64,000 nucleotides of DNA from an uncultured Flavobacteriaceae bacterium (lineage in GTDB: Bacteria; Bacteroidota; Bacteroidia; Flavobacteriales; Flavobacteriaceae), in assembly GCA_947503005.1 (NCBI GenBank), contig CANNCA010000002.1, forward strand, positions 186,001 through 250,000, in the 5' to 3' direction. Of this stretch, positions 35,174 through 44,090 are shown piece by piece (position 1 is the first letter of the stretch; each line of letters begins with the position of its first letter). Made by a program: the position numbers and the translations under genes. Under the pieces are notes generated by a model, which was given only the letters and a program-made list of their open reading frames with translations, had not been told where the DNA came from and searched no databases.

Positions 35174-35722
35174 TTAGAATGAAATCACCAAATTTAAATC
35201 TGTAAAAGCGCCTACTACTCGGATGGTTTCATTGTTTTCCTTATTCGTAAGAATAGCATCAAACTCCCCAGAAACCTTTTTTTCAATGGTGTCACATTTA
35301 GTTAATTTGATACTATCGGTATTACTGCCTAATGAAGAGAAATAACCATTGGAACCTGAAAGGGTAACTTCTCCGAATTTGAAGTTATTGGCACCAAAGG
35401 CTCCATCAATATTTGTTGTATACTCACCGAGAGTCATGTTCTCAGCATTCAAATCATCATTATTAAAACTAATAAAAACACCTGTATTATCCGCTAATGC
35501 CATACTCGTTTTTAAGCTAAGTCCCTCAGCAAACCTATTGTTGTCATTGAAGTTGTATTTATCATCCAAAAAAGCAGATGCACTTTTAATATTTTGCTCT
35601 TCCCCTTCAATTTGGAAGGTGTAAGTGCCATTTTCACTAGCTTTTTCGGAATTGTCTTTTTTACAAGAAATTAAACCTGCTAATACTAATAGAAATAGAA
35701 TTAATGTGTTTTTAGTTTTCAT
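35174..35722 (-). CDS. Small lipoprotein of unknown function
   Basis: A 182-residue protein with signal LVLAGLISC (Cys20), followed by a charged linker (KKDNSEKASENG) and a beta-rich domain (YTFQIEGEEQNIKSASAFLDD, TLGEYTTNIDGAFGANNFKFG, DAILTNKENNETIRVVGAFTDLNLVISF). The overall pattern resembles DUF6252-type proteins of flavobacteria, but that naming is a guess. It is separated by 1 bp from the OmpA lipoprotein gene downstream, so the two are translated together. Confidence 0.8.
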   Translation of the reverse strand: MKTKNTLILFLLVLAGLISCKKDNSEKASENGTYTFQIEGEEQNIKSASAFLDDKYNFNDNNRFAEGLSLKTSMALADNTGVFISFNNDDLNAENMTLGEYTTNIDGAFGANNFKFGEVTLSGSNGYFSSLGSNTDSIKLTKCDTIEKKVSGEFDAILTNKENNETIRVVGAFTDLNLVISF

Positions 35723-35793
35723 TATTTAAAGATGGATGGTTTCAACTATTAATTTTTCGATCTTAAATCAAGCTTTCATGGGATGCTAACTAT

Positions 35794-36360
35794 CTACATG
35801 TTAGAGATAATGGTTTCTGCAAACGCAATCATTTCTTTGTCTTCATAAAAGCACGGTGTGCCTGTGCTAGTCAAATACTCCGCCATGAGAACAAACGTTA
35901 TGTTTTTATGAAGAACGTGTAAATCTTTGTTGCTTCTACTCAAAGACTTTAAATCTGTACCATGCACATCAAAAAAGGCGGAATCGCCAAGATTGGAAAT
36001 ATCTTTTACCTTGCCTTTTTTGTAGTTAGTCTTAGTTAAGTTAAAACTCATTTCTGCCAATGATGCAGAACTTTTACTTGCAATTTGAATTGTAATGCTT
36101 TGCTCTTGTTTATCCCCTTCGGTAACAAAATCAAAAATGCAGCCTCTATTAATATATTCAGGTAGCTTGGAGTCAGTAAAACTTAATGATGAATAGTCTC
36201 CTTTTTTGAAAAAAGTAGCGCATTCAAAATTCTCTATTTTACCAGAAGATTCTTTCGTCTTGATTTGTGTCGTGCCAGGATTAGAATCTGCTGTAGGTAC
36301 TTTTTCTTTACAGCCACAAATAAGAGCAAGACAGATTAGTATAGGAGTTAGGTTATTCAT
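35794..36360 (-). CDS. Small lipoprotein of unknown function
   Basis: A 188-residue protein with signal LICLALICGC; the lipobox is ambiguous between Cys15 (LIC) and Cys17 (CGC). After a low-complexity linker (TADSNPGTTQIKTKESSGK) comes a mixed alpha/beta domain with CATFFKKGDYSSLSFTDSK, a SITIQIASKSSASLAEM strand-helix and FVLMAEYLTSTGTPCFYED. Two Cys of the mature domain (CATFF and PCFYE) could form a disulfide. No family is recognised. It is the third gene from the end of the same-strand run, with 71 bp to the next. Confidence 0.78.
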   Translation of the reverse strand: MNNLTPILICLALICGCKEKVPTADSNPGTTQIKTKESSGKIENFECATFFKKGDYSSLSFTDSKLPEYINRGCIFDFVTEGDKQEQSITIQIASKSSASLAEMSFNLTKTNYKKGKVKDISNLGDSAFFDVHGTDLKSLSRSNKDLHVLHKNITFVLMAEYLTSTGTPCFYEDKEMIAFAETIISNM

Positions 36361-36385
36361 TAATATATTACTTTTCGGATTTTAA

Positions 36386-36871
36386 TTATTTTTTAAGAAC
36401 CAGTTCGGCCTTATTGACTTTCAGGCTGGGATTTTTTGATGCAACGAGTATGCTTTTAATCGTATAGTTGCCATCTTCTTCAATTCTTATTTCTGAGTTC
36501 TTTCCAGAAAAACTCCATTTTGTTTTATTCATGATTTTAGATTTCACCTCGCCAATGGTTATATTTTTCTTTGTCGGGTCAATCTCATGTTCAGAAGTTT
36601 TGATACCGTCTTTAAACAACTTAATTCTGAATCTTAAATTCACATCACCATCATATTCCATATCCATATCTGACCAAAGAGCAATTTCATCACCTTTTTT
36701 TAATTCCAAAGTGACCTCATCATCGGTGAAATTACTTGCTGTACTTACTTTATTGATTTTTAGTCTTGCTATTTCTACTCCAGTTAGAGAATTGCATCCT
36801 GTAAAAAGAGTTATCGTAATACATGTGAATACTATTTTAAGGATACTAGTACCCCATGTTTTGATAGGCAT
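36386..36871 (-). CDS. Small lipoprotein of unknown function
   Basis: A 161-residue protein with an export signal that ends LFTGC (Cys26); the N-terminus is long (MPIKTWGTSILKIV). The rest is a small beta-rich domain (DDEVTLELKKGDEIALWSDMDMEYDGDVNLRFRIKLF, then SFSGKNSEIRIEEDGNYTIKSIL), plausibly an eight-stranded sandwich. Its 5' end overlaps the 3' end of the upstream gene by 26 bp in another frame, which suggests coupled translation. No family is recognised. Confidence 0.78.
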   Translation of the reverse strand: MPIKTWGTSILKIVFTCITITLFTGCNSLTGVEIARLKINKVSTASNFTDDEVTLELKKGDEIALWSDMDMEYDGDVNLRFRIKLFKDGIKTSEHEIDPTKKNITIGEVKSKIMNKTKWSFSGKNSEIRIEEDGNYTIKSILVASKNPSLKVNKAELVLKK

Positions 36872-37667
36872 TTGTGTTTATTATTAAGTTGGATTTATTT
36901 ATCGAGATACAATTCATGGTAATTGTTTGTGGTTTTTTTCTGGAGGTATCAATCATTGTCATTTCCATTGCCCATCCGTCCATATCTTTTAACCATGCCT
37001 GGTTTCCATTTCTATTCTGCTTTACGCTATGGAAAGCACTTGGAAATCTGATATTTACATCTTTGGTCACCCAAACGGTAGCGGTCATTTCTTTTCCGTT
37101 CATTTTATATTCTTTGCAGTTGTAACCCAATATCGTCTTAGTGTTGCCTGTTGTTGTAATTTCAATATTAGCTTCATTTAAGGCTTCGTCTGCGGCACTA
37201 TCTGTTTCAAAAGAAACTCCCATTTTTTGTTTTACACCGCTGTTTTCCATGAAAGTGTACATGGTCTCGCGCTCTACATCGTAAACGGTCATGAAATTGT
37301 CCTTTATTTTTTTGTCTTTTAGAAGCATACCTAAGAAGTTTCCAGATTCAGGTAAAAAGTAATCCACATTAATGCGCTCTTTTCCAGATATTATTTCCAT
37401 TTCAGATCTGTAAGTGAAGGCATAGCTTTCCGCTGGAGCTACATTGGATAAACCGGGCATGCGCATCCCCTTATTTTTTTTACTTTTTCTATCCAGTGAA
37501 GAATCCAGCACTTTTTCGGTTTCTTCGGTAGCTTTACGTTCAACTCTTTTTTCCACGGTACGTTCTGCTGCTTTTTCAGCTTTTTTTCCAAGCTTTTTAA
37601 AGAATTGGGCGTTTGTGGGTATAGTAAAGCAGAAAAGGGATATGAGTAAAATTGTTATTTTTTTCAT
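36846..37667 (-). CDS. Exported protein with DUF4412-like domain
   Basis: A 273-residue protein with a Sec signal peptide of about 20 residues (ITILLISLFCFTIPTNAQ). A strongly charged helical stretch follows (KKLGKKAEKAAERTVEKRVERKATEE), then a beta-rich domain from about residue 80. The domain contains FTYRSEMEIISGKERINVDYFLPESG, TMYTFMENSGVKQKM, TILGYNCKEYKM and TATVWVTKDVNIRFP, a pattern I associate with DUF4412 proteins of Bacteroidota. Its end overlaps the next lipoprotein gene by 26 bp. Confidence 0.82.
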   Translation of the reverse strand: MKKITILLISLFCFTIPTNAQFFKKLGKKAEKAAERTVEKRVERKATEETEKVLDSSLDRKSKKNKGMRMPGLSNVAPAESYAFTYRSEMEIISGKERINVDYFLPESGNFLGMLLKDKKIKDNFMTVYDVERETMYTFMENSGVKQKMGVSFETDSAADEALNEANIEITTTGNTKTILGYNCKEYKMNGKEMTATVWVTKDVNIRFPSAFHSVKQNRNGNQAWLKDMDGWAMEMTMIDTSRKKPQTITMNCISINKSNLIINTNAYQNMGY

Positions 37668-37723
37668 GGGATTTATTTAATAGTAGTTGCTATTATTATT
37701 TTAGTATCTGCTAATTGTTTACA

Positions 37724-38083
37724 TTAAACTTCAGAACAGTTTATTTCAGCAGCTTCTTTCCTTGATTCTTTAATGGATTCGTCCAGACTAGAACGGGTAG
37801 AGGCCGGGAAACAATTTTTAAAATCTTCATAAGAATCTAAATAGTCATTGATGGCATTTTTATAGTTTGTACAGTTTTCTAAAGTACGTTCATTGCCATA
37901 AGCTTGTGATGCTGTACTAAGAGCTTCTTGTGCCTTTGTCCATTCATTTACCCAACTACCATCGGCACAGCCAATACCTGGTAAACCAGCCTTGCTGCAA
38001 TTTGCGAGCAGTAACATTGCAGCTATGGCAAGGCCACATTTGAAAATTGATTTTTTTACGCCTTCATTGTTTTGCCTGTTCAT
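37724..38083 (-). CDS. Small Cys-containing lipoprotein, first gene of the lipoprotein run
   Basis: The start is taken at ATG 38083 (MNRQNNEGVKKSIFKCGLAI); ATG 38119 would add twelve residues. The lipobox is LLANC. The mature domain is about 90 residues, helical and acidic, with Cys in GCADGSW, ENCTNYK, KNCFPAS and INCSEV: four mature cysteines that could pair in two disulfides. No family is recognised. It is the 5'-most gene of a same-strand run down to the OmpA lipoprotein at 33508. Confidence 0.75.
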   Translation of the reverse strand: MNRQNNEGVKKSIFKCGLAIAAMLLLANCSKAGLPGIGCADGSWVNEWTKAQEALSTASQAYGNERTLENCTNYKNAINDYLDSYEDFKNCFPASTRSSLDESIKESRKEAAEINCSEV

Positions 38084-38334
38084 TCGGATGGCTTTTATTG
38101 GTTTGGTTAAATTTTGCATCTAACGATTCTAATTAATTGCATTCTAAAACTGAGAGGAAATTTCGCTTAGATTTTTTAGCTAGTCAGTAACCTTGATTAA
38201 ATGCTTGGAACTCTTTAAAATAAATAAGTAAAGAATTTCGATAAAACTAGGTTTAGGGCCTGCCTATGCATCGTTATTTGAAGACAAAACTATTTGAAAT
38301 TTAGACGGGGAATGATAATTAGATGAAAGTATTA

Positions 38335-38358
38335 CGTGAAATGTTGCGTCATTTCGCG
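38335..38358. promoter_or_regulatory. Inverted repeat CGTGAAATG-N6-CATTTCGCG
   Basis: 9-bp arms with one mismatch and a 6-bp spacer, 28 bp past the AraC-type gene stop and about 250 bp upstream of the lipoprotein run. No T run follows on either strand, so it is more likely a protein site than a terminator. The remaining sequence in the 38084-38385 gap holds nothing else I can name. Confidence 0.35.
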
Positions 38359-38385
38359 AATTGACCTTTGGTAGATTGTTGAAAA

Positions 38386-39783
38386 TTAGACGTTTATTTT
38401 GGAAATAATCTTAAACGGAGTTTCATTGTATTTCGCGAAGAATGCTCGTTCAAAACTTTTTTTGGAACCAAAACCACATTCTTTGGCGATTTCTTCGATT
38501 TTGTAGTTTCGAAATCTACTGTCATTTTGAATACGGCTATATGCATATTCTACTCTTAAATCATTTATGAATACGGAAAACGATTTCTTGTATTTTTCAT
38601 TTATGAATTGACTTAAATAACGTTCAGACTTTAATTCGCTTTCAGAGCAAAACGACTTTCTGGTTATATTAGGAATCAGAAACAATTGTTTTAAAGTAAG
38701 TTCATCAATCGCAGCTGTCATTTTTTCAACCTCATTTGCGCTAATAGAAATTTTCTTGCCAGGACCTTTCTTTACGTTTTTCCGTTTTACAAAAAGGTAG
38801 GAACCTGTTGAAAAAAACAGTATAAGTATTGCACCATAAATAATATTCCGCCAGAAATACTTGCTTTCGGCAATTTTCAATTCCCTTACTCTTTCAACAT
38901 TATATAGATCTCTATACTTTTCAACGGAAAAACTCAAAGAGTCATTTACAGCCTCATTATAAATTTTATGATAGGCATTCGCTTTTTCTTGGTCTCCAAG
39001 AAGTTCATAAACACCGATTAGCTTTTGTGCAGATACCTTTATTTGCTCTGGATCTTTTGTTTCAACGGTAAGCTTTAAAAATTCATCAAAAAATTTGGTT
39101 GCCTCTAATAAAGAGTCTTGTTTCACCAAACAATCACCAATCATTGAATAGGCATAACTTTTAGAGTTTAAGAAACTGGTGGTGTCTTTGATTATCTCAA
39201 AATTCAATTCTTTACAGCGCTCATAATTACCACTGAAAAAACTGTATTGCATGTCAACATGCTTAGTAAGTTTGTCGTCTAAAATTGAGACACTTGTAAT
39301 CTTATAGGCATCTGTTAATGATTTACCGGAATTAATGGAGTCATTCCTGCCTAGATAGAGATCTGATAGTAGAAGATGTGCTTTTACAGTGAGAGAGGGA
39401 GTTTGACTATGTTTAACTGCTAAATCAAAATATTCAATTGATTTATCGAAATCCTTAACAGCCGAATAAATAACACCTATCATGAAATTGAATTTCACTC
39501 TTTGTTCCTCATTCTTAATATTGTCTAAAGAGCTAAATGCTTGATTCAAAGCCTCGTCATAGGCAGATTGCATAAAGTATACCTTAACCAATTGATAGTT
39601 TAGGTCATTTCTATTCTCTTCTAGATTAACTTTTTTAAGACTAGATTGAATATAGAATTTGGCTGAATCCAACTTGGCCTGAGAAAGATAATAGTTTACT
39701 TTTTTTTGAATGCTATCCTGACTTATTGCCGCATAACTTATTGATACAAGAATAAGAAAGAATAAAAATTTAAGTTTAATCAT
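38386..39783 (-). CDS. Membrane-bound TPR / AraC-type transcriptional regulator
   Basis: A 465-residue protein. The signal-like N-terminus (FLFFLILVSISYAAISQ) precedes helical TPR repeats at about 25-290 (ALNQAFSSLDNIKNEEQRVKFNFMIG, DKSIEYFDLAVKHS). A single transmembrane helix follows (IIYGAILILFFSTGSYLFV). The C-terminal AraC HTH covers about 380-460: FINEKYKKSFSVFINDLRVEYA, then YKIEEIAKECGFGSKKSFERAFFAKYNETP with the typical F-G-S-K-F-F pattern. Such proteins sense in the periplasm and bind DNA at the inner face of the membrane. It lies directly upstream in sequence of the small-lipoprotein run; both are on the minus strand with 302 bp between. Confidence 0.92.
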   Translation of the reverse strand: MIKLKFLFFLILVSISYAAISQDSIQKKVNYYLSQAKLDSAKFYIQSSLKKVNLEENRNDLNYQLVKVYFMQSAYDEALNQAFSSLDNIKNEEQRVKFNFMIGVIYSAVKDFDKSIEYFDLAVKHSQTPSLTVKAHLLLSDLYLGRNDSINSGKSLTDAYKITSVSILDDKLTKHVDMQYSFFSGNYERCKELNFEIIKDTTSFLNSKSYAYSMIGDCLVKQDSLLEATKFFDEFLKLTVETKDPEQIKVSAQKLIGVYELLGDQEKANAYHKIYNEAVNDSLSFSVEKYRDLYNVERVRELKIAESKYFWRNIIYGAILILFFSTGSYLFVKRKNVKKGPGKKISISANEVEKMTAAIDELTLKQLFLIPNITRKSFCSESELKSERYLSQFINEKYKKSFSVFINDLRVEYAYSRIQNDSRFRNYKIEEIAKECGFGSKKSFERAFFAKYNETPFKIISKINV

Positions 39784-39846
39784 TGCTGGTAAAAATATAG
39801 CATCGTATTAAACGATGCTATTAGAATTACTATTTATTATTGGATT

Positions 39847-40395
39847 TTAGTTTTCCTTTTTATCTTCTTCTTGAATAATACCAGGAGTTCCTTTCATATT
39901 AAACTGATTAATAAGTCCGTCTCCGATTTTTTGAAAATCCTCGTTTTTAGCCATTTCACGAACCTTTACAGGGTCGAAGTTACCATTGAAATACAAAAAA
40001 GAACCTCGTGTGGTATTGTTGTTGTAGATTAAAATTTCCTTCACGGCATTTCGCTTTTCACGAATAGAAACGACATTGCGTTTTTGGTCGTCATTCTTTC
40101 GGTAGACTTCAATAAACGAATTGCCAGTCATATTGTTCATTTGTTTATTCAGAAAATTGGTGCGTTCTGGTGTCGCACTGGGGAACTGCATATAGCGTAA
40201 ATCTCGGGTGCTGCCTATCAATGAATTCATTTCGGGCGATATATTACCAAGCATTGAAAGCATAAACTGCGGTACGCGCACAGCCGTCACTTGGTCATCA
40301 TTTTTATGGGCCTCATAAAAAGAGTCAATGGAATTATAACTTCCGCAGGAAGAAATAAGGATAAAGGTCAATACAAAAAGTGTTCTCTTGATCAT
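39847..40395 (-). CDS. DUF4252 domain lipoprotein
   Basis: The start is set at ATG 40395 (MIKRTLFVLTFILISSC), giving a correct lipoprotein signal with lipobox SSC; an upstream ATG at 40431 adds 12 unlikely residues. The mature domain, about 165 residues, has the DUF4252 pattern: SFYEAHKNDDQVTAVRVPQFMLSMLG, DLRYMQFPSA, KNAVKEILIYNNNTTRGSFLYFNGNFDPVKVREM. The function is not established. It is 2 bp or 37 bp from the upstream synthase gene depending on start, and probably in an operon with it. Confidence 0.88.
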   Translation of the reverse strand: MIKRTLFVLTFILISSCGSYNSIDSFYEAHKNDDQVTAVRVPQFMLSMLGNISPEMNSLIGSTRDLRYMQFPSATPERTNFLNKQMNNMTGNSFIEVYRKNDDQKRNVVSIREKRNAVKEILIYNNNTTRGSFLYFNGNFDPVKVREMAKNEDFQKIGDGLINQFNMKGTPGIIQEEDKKEN

Positions 40396-40432
40396 GATAT
40401 AGTGTTTATAATGGTTTTTAAATATAACCAAA

Positions 40433-41131
40433 TTAGCAACAAGCGTTCCAAACTGGATCTTGGGGTGGGGGAGCGACCAAATCGAGCATTTCCTTTTTTA
40501 CAGGGTGGATAAAAGAAAGACACCTTGCATGTAGGTGAATACTACCGTCTTTGTTACTACGGTCAAACCCATATTTCAAATCGCCTTTGATAGGGCAACC
40601 GATAGCAGTTAATTGGGCTCGAATCTGGTGATGTCTGCCTGTTTTTAGACCTATTTCCAATAGAAAATAGCTATTCAATTTTTTGATAATCTTGTACTCC
40701 AGAATCGCTTTTTTACTTTCAGGGACTTCTTTTTTATGGGCGTATGATTTGTTCTGTTTGGGATTTCGTTTCATCCAATGCACCAGAGTTTCTTGCTTAT
40801 TTTCAGGTGGATTTTTGACAATTGCCCAATAGGTCTTTTTAGCTTCCTTGTCTGCGAAAAGTTTATTTAAACGGGGTAGGGCTTTTGAGGTTTTGGCAAA
40901 CACCACAATGCCTGAGGTTGGCCTATCCAATCGATGCGCCACACCCAAATAAACATTTCCTGGTTTATTGTATTTTTCTTTGATGTAGCCTTTTACAACC
41001 TCGCTCAGCGGTAAATCACCTGTTTTATCGCCTTGAACAATATCACCGGGGCGCTTATTAATGGCGATAAGATGGTTGTCTTCATAAATAATTTGTAGGT
41101 TTTTAGCTGTAGAAATAATTTTATTCATCAC
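40433..41131 (-). CDS. RluA-family pseudouridine synthase
   Basis: A 232-residue protein that isomerises uridine in rRNA or tRNA. It has the RluA catalytic core without an S4 domain. Motifs: LQIIYEDNHLIAINKRPGDIVQ, the catalytic Asp motif GVAHRLDRPTSGIVVFAKTSKA, and LKTGRHHQIRAQLTAIGCPIKGDLKYG. The start is GTG 41131 overlapping the lspA stop codon by one base, or ATG 41128. The absence of an S4 domain and the size resemble RluC/RluD-like short forms. The target site is unknown. Confidence 0.93.
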   Translation of the reverse strand: MMNKIISTAKNLQIIYEDNHLIAINKRPGDIVQGDKTGDLPLSEVVKGYIKEKYNKPGNVYLGVAHRLDRPTSGIVVFAKTSKALPRLNKLFADKEAKKTYWAIVKNPPENKQETLVHWMKRNPKQNKSYAHKKEVPESKKAILEYKIIKKLNSYFLLEIGLKTGRHHQIRAQLTAIGCPIKGDLKYGFDRSNKDGSIHLHARCLSFIHPVKKEMLDLVAPPPQDPVWNACC

Positions 41132-41616
41132 TACACTTCAAGTTTACGATAGCGAAAATTCAAAAAAAGAATCATCAAAACTCCCATGGTTACAGAGACA
41201 TCGGCCATATTGAAAATACCGGTTTTAAAATATCCTCCTAAATCAATATGGAAAAAATCGGTGACCTGACCGTAAGCTATCCTATCGATTAGGTTTCCGA
41301 TACCACCACCAATCACGCAAGCAAAAGCGAAGACCAACCATTTGTTCATTTTTGGCTTTTGAAGAATTCTAAAAAGAATAACTAAAAGTACGATAATGGG
41401 TAAGGCTTGTAGAAGTATTAATTTCAGAACAGGAGGGAGCTCAGATCCAAAACCCAACATGGCGCCCTTATTTTCGACTTTGGTTAAAATGAAATTATCA
41501 TTGATAAGGGGAATATGCTCTTGGTAGGCAACCGTACTACGGACTACACTTTTTGATATTTGGTCACAGCCAATGTTCAAAAGTACTAGTAGGATAATTC
41601 CAAATTTCTTAATCAT
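41131..41616 (-). CDS. lspA: Signal peptidase II (lipoprotein signal peptidase)
   Basis: A 161-residue inner-membrane aspartyl protease that cleaves prolipoproteins after lipidation. Four hydrophobic segments are seen. The conserved motifs are NIGCDQISKSVVR, ENKGAMLGFG and the catalytic pair in GGGIGNLIDRIAYGQVTDFFHI and FNMADVSVTMG (Asp in NLIDR and in NMADV). It is fitting in a window with over a dozen predicted lipoproteins. It is coupled to the RluA-type gene by a one-base overlap. Confidence 0.97.
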   Translation of the reverse strand: MIKKFGIILLVLLNIGCDQISKSVVRSTVAYQEHIPLINDNFILTKVENKGAMLGFGSELPPVLKLILLQALPIIVLLVILFRILQKPKMNKWLVFAFACVIGGGIGNLIDRIAYGQVTDFFHIDLGGYFKTGIFNMADVSVTMGVLMILFLNFRYRKLEV

Positions 41617-41699
41617 AACTTGATATCATTAGATAATTTCGAAGTAAAACCCCCACACTGAATTTGTAAAAACTTAGAGTTTTTGATTGGAATTCCCCT

Positions 41700-42518
41700 C
41701 TAATATTGTTCATCTTCATTTGGGAAATCCCTACTTTTTACATCCGCCACATATTGAGATATTGCGTTACCCATATCTTCGTACAAATTCATGTAGCGTC
41801 TTAAAAATCTAGGATTGAACTCATGCGTCATTCCTAGCAAATCATGAATGACCAGTACTTGTCCGTCTGCATGCTTACCACCTCCTATACCTATGGTTGG
41901 AATGGAAATACTTTCAGAAACCTCTTTGGTCAAGGCAGCGGGAATTTTTTCTAACACTATACCAAAACAACCCAAACGCTCTAAAAGTTTGGCATCTTCT
42001 TTCAATTTTTCGGCTTCTTCTTCTTCTTTGGCCCGAACGGTGTATGTACCGAATTTATAAATTGATTGTGGCGTTAGTCCTAAATGACCCATTACAGGTA
42101 TTCCAGCAGCTAGAATCCGTTTCACTGATTCCTTAATTTCCGCACCGCCTTCTACCTTAACCGCGTGTGCACCACTTTCTTTCATGATGCGAATAGCAGA
42201 GCGTAAAGCCTCTTTTGGATCACTTTGGTAACTTCCGAAAGGAATGTCGACTACGATTAAGGCGCGTTGGGTAGCCCTTACCACAGAGGATGCATGATAG
42301 ATCATTTGATCCAATGTTATTGGCAAGGTAGTTTCGTGACCGGCCATGACGTTGCTCGCAGAGTCTCCCACCAAAATGACATCAACATTGGCAGCATCAA
42401 CGATTTTCGCCATCGAAAAATCATAAGCGGTCAACATGGAGATTTTTTCTCCATTTTTTTTCATATCCACAAGGGATTTTACCGTTACGCGTTTGTATTC
42501 TTTCTTGGCAGTTGACAT
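41700..42518 (-). CDS. panB: 3-methyl-2-oxobutanoate hydroxymethyltransferase (PanB)
   Basis: It makes ketopantoate from 2-oxoisovalerate and methylene-tetrahydrofolate, the first step of pantothenate and CoA synthesis. At 272 residues it has the usual size. Motifs: [74 protein letters not shown], and [24 protein letters not shown]. An ATG at 42518 ([12 protein letters not shown]) is used. Its substrate 2-oxoisovalerate is shared with leuA, which lies 12 kb away. Confidence 0.97.
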   Translation of the reverse strand: MSTAKKEYKRVTVKSLVDMKKNGEKISMLTAYDFSMAKIVDAANVDVILVGDSASNVMAGHETTLPITLDQMIYHASSVVRATQRALIVVDIPFGSYQSDPKEALRSAIRIMKESGAHAVKVEGGAEIKESVKRILAAGIPVMGHLGLTPQSIYKFGTYTVRAKEEEEAEKLKEDAKLLERLGCFGIVLEKIPAALTKEVSESISIPTIGIGGGKHADGQVLVIHDLLGMTHEFNPRFLRRYMNLYEDMGNAISQYVADVKSRDFPNEDEQY

Positions 42519-42569
42519 CGGTTTTTGTTTTATGCGGATAAAAATAAGGATTATTAGGTTGTATAAAGC

Positions 42570-43997
42570 TTAGCAATCGCTCAAAAATACGCCAACAGCT
42601 AATCCGCCTTCCGAGGTTTCTTTATATTTCGAATTCATGTCTTTAGCAGTTTCCCACATGGTCTGTACTACTTTGTCGAAGGGAACTTTGGCATCTTCTG
42701 GGTTTGAATCAATAGCAAGTTCCGCAGCGTTGATTGCTTTTATGGCGCCCATGGAGTTCCTTTCGATACATGGAATTTGCACCAAACCACCAATAGGATC
42801 ACAGGTTAACCCAAGGTGATGCTCCATAGCGATTTCTGCGGCCATTAAAACCTGTTCAGGAGTACCGCCCAATAATTCGGTTAAAGCGCCAGCTGCCATG
42901 GCAGAGGAAACTCCTATTTCCGCTTGGCAACCACCCATGGCGGCGGAAATCGTTGCGCCTTTTTTAAAGATGCTCCCGATTTCACCGGCTACTAATAAGA
43001 ATTTTTTAATATGTTCAAAACCCGCATCATGATTTTCAATGACCATATAATACATCAGTACACTGGGAATTACGCCTGCACTTCCGTTTGTTGGAGCCGT
43101 CACGACTCTTCCTAAAGAGGCATTCACTTCATTCACCGACAACGCAAAACAGCTTACCCATTTCAGTATCTGACGAAATTTCACTTCCGTCTGACGAATG
43201 GTTTGCAACCAATTTTCTGGAGTATTATATGAATCGGCGGTGAGCATTAAATTTTTATGTATTTCGAAGGCCCTTCTACGCACGTTGAGCCCACCAGGTA
43301 GGTGTCCTTCGGTATGGCAACCGATATACATACACTCGAGCATGGTTTCCCAAACCCGTTTAATTTGAGTGTCGATTTCCCCATCACTGCGTAAAGATTG
43401 CTCATTTGTAAGAACAATTTCTGAAATTGTTTTATGCTCCTGCTTACAATAGTTCAATAGTTCATCTCCTTTTTGAACAGGGTAAGGGAAGGTATTGAAA
43501 GTTGCTATTTTCTTTTTGGCGTTTTTACGTTCTTCCACGACGACAAAACCACCTCCGATGGAATAGTATTTTTGCGATTTTTTGGTGCCATCCTGAATAG
43601 TTGCTTCAAATTTCAGCCCGTTGGCATGGAAGGGTAAAAATTTTCTATTGAACACTATGTCTTCCTTAGGATTGAAATCAAGTTGCCGCTCTCCACCAAA
43701 ATGCAATTGCCCGGTTCCTGAAATATCGGCCACTATTCTATGAATATCAGTCACCGGAATTTCAACAGGATCAGCTCCTGATAACCCTAACATGATGGCA
43801 TAATCAGTCGCGTGTCCCTTTCCTGTTAAGGATAATGAACCATAGACATGAACTTGGATTTTTTGAACGGATTCAAAATGACCTGAGGATTTCAATTCCG
43901 AAATCCAACGTTCTGCAGCGCGCCAGGGACCCAGCGTATGCGAGCTTGAAGGTCCAATCCCTATTTTCAGCATATCGAAGATACTGATACACTCCAT
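42570..43997 (-). CDS. sdaA: L-serine ammonia-lyase (iron-sulfur type)
   Basis: A 475-residue single-chain enzyme that deaminates serine to pyruvate. The N-terminal beta domain (ISIFDMLKIGIGPSSSHTLGPWRAAERW) is fused to the catalytic alpha domain. Cluster cysteines are in GGCQAEIG, LTCDPIGG and PCIERN, and TAPTNGSAGVIPSVLMYY is the substrate-binding stretch. It is 51 bp upstream of panB on the same strand. Confidence 0.96.
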   Translation of the reverse strand: MECISIFDMLKIGIGPSSSHTLGPWRAAERWISELKSSGHFESVQKIQVHVYGSLSLTGKGHATDYAIMLGLSGADPVEIPVTDIHRIVADISGTGQLHFGGERQLDFNPKEDIVFNRKFLPFHANGLKFEATIQDGTKKSQKYYSIGGGFVVVEERKNAKKKIATFNTFPYPVQKGDELLNYCKQEHKTISEIVLTNEQSLRSDGEIDTQIKRVWETMLECMYIGCHTEGHLPGGLNVRRRAFEIHKNLMLTADSYNTPENWLQTIRQTEVKFRQILKWVSCFALSVNEVNASLGRVVTAPTNGSAGVIPSVLMYYMVIENHDAGFEHIKKFLLVAGEIGSIFKKGATISAAMGGCQAEIGVSSAMAAGALTELLGGTPEQVLMAAEIAMEHHLGLTCDPIGGLVQIPCIERNSMGAIKAINAAELAIDSNPEDAKVPFDKVVQTMWETAKDMNSKYKETSEGGLAVGVFLSDC

Positions 43998-44090
43998 AAA
44001 ACTTATTCGATTAGGTTATCGGATAAAGATAATGGTATTCTCTGGTTTAAGCTTAACAAGAATCTAACGGGCTTTAATTTGGAAGACCAC

